From NCBI GenBank assembly GCA_017958465.1, contig JAGDCQ010000059.1, positions 1-6,106 on the forward strand: a stretch of 6,106 nt of DNA, given 5' to 3'. The position numbers and the translations under genes were made by a program. Source of the DNA: Lachnospiraceae bacterium. Lineage in GTDB: Bacteria; Bacillota; Clostridia; Lachnospirales; Lachnospiraceae. The notes below the pieces were generated by a model. The model saw only the letters and a program-made list of their open reading frames with translations. It did not search any database and was not told where the DNA came from. Within the stretch, counting starts at the first letter, position 1; every line of letters begins with the position of its first letter. Below are positions 5,774-6,106 of the stretch, piece by piece.

Positions 5774-6106
5774 ATGGAGAAGAAAGAATACATAAAGGGT
5801 GCAAACCCTTATATGCCGCTTTGGGAGCACGTTCCGGACGGGGAACCGAGAGTGTTTGAATACAACGGCGAGAAGAGGGTCTACGTTTACGGCTCTCACG
5901 ATATTGAAAAAGACAAATACTGCGGGAAAAACTATGTGGTATGGTCTGCGCCTGTTGACGACCTTACGGACTGGACTTATCACGGTGTTTCCTACGAGAC
6001 CCACTACGATTCCGTCCTTTTTGCGCCGGATGTGGTAAAGAAGGGAGACACCTATTATCTTTACGCTGCCGAAAAGTGCGGCAGCCTTATAGTAGTTGCA
6101 TCTTCA
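5774..6106 (+). CDS. GH43 family glycosidase (xylosidase/arabinofuranosidase-like), N-terminal part, cut by right edge
   Basis: From ATG 5774 the frame is open for 111 codons to the right edge. AAAGGGG (5759-5765) lies 8 bases upstream, supporting this start. No signal peptide is visible, so the enzyme is probably cytosolic and acts on imported oligosaccharides. The start N-P-Y-M-P-L-W-E-H-V-P-D-G-E-P-R-V-F is the first blade of a five-bladed propeller, with D22 the likely catalytic base. V-Y-V-Y-G-S-H-D (36-43), Y-V-V-W-S-A (54-59), L-T-D-W (64-67) and F-A-P-D-V-V (83-88) followed by Y-Y-L-Y-A (94-98) are standard GH43 landmarks; D86 should be the pKa-modulating Asp. The catalytic Glu lies beyond the window. 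Typical substrates are xylo- or arabino-oligosaccharides, but GH43 subfamilies vary. The gap of 72 bases to the thioesterase is filled mostly by the 13-bp array. Confidence 0.87.
   Translation, partial: MEKKEYIKGANPYMPLWEHVPDGEPRVFEYNGEKRVYVYGSHDIEKDKYCGKNYVVWSAPVDDLTDWTYHGVSYETHYDSVLFAPDVVKKGDTYYLYAAEKCGSLIVVASS

Overview
The window looks like chromosomal DNA of a fermentative, carbohydrate-degrading Clostridia member, most likely Lachnospiraceae-like. The grounds are polysaccharide-active glycosidases at both edges, an F-x-S-x-M-S-H-D-I-R-T-P-M-N type histidine kinase H-box, Pro/Thr-rich linkers behind lipobox signal peptides, a YqhD/BDH-type alcohol dehydrogenase, and AGGAGG-like ribosome binding sites. 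This is a family-level guess; there is no rRNA or marker gene to fix it. All genes lie on the + strand.

Layout. (1) 1-516: C-terminal part of a GH18 (chitinase-like) glycosidase, cut by the left edge and closed by a clear intrinsic terminator at 523-550. (2) A good extended -10 promoter (586-614) starts a new unit: a 119-residue histidine kinase stub (647-1006) with one membrane segment and a HisKA domain but no ATPase domain, then a 601-residue lipoprotein with DUF3298-like sequence (1036-2841), then a 355-residue PstS-like substrate-binding lipoprotein (2882-3949). Gaps of 29 and 40 bases suggest co-transcription. (3) 4062-5701: an iron-containing, YqhD-like alcohol dehydrogenase and, 20 bases later, a PaaI-like hotdog thioesterase, probably one operon. 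(4) 5687-5751: an array of five related 13-bp units that starts inside the thioesterase gene and ends just before a GH43 glycosidase gene (5774 to the right edge).

How the parts may work together. GH18 and GH43 fit breakdown of chitin or peptidoglycan-like and plant hemicellulose polymers. The dehydrogenase/thioesterase pair would handle aldehydes and acyl-CoAs from fermentation. The middle unit (kinase stub plus two surface lipoproteins with matching Pro/Thr stalks) is the least ordinary part. The central lipoprotein uses TTA/TTG leucine codons freely, while its neighbours almost avoid them, which suggests a different origin. I do not see a proven new system; the kinase stub/lipoprotein unit and the 13/26-bp array are the best candidates for a second look.
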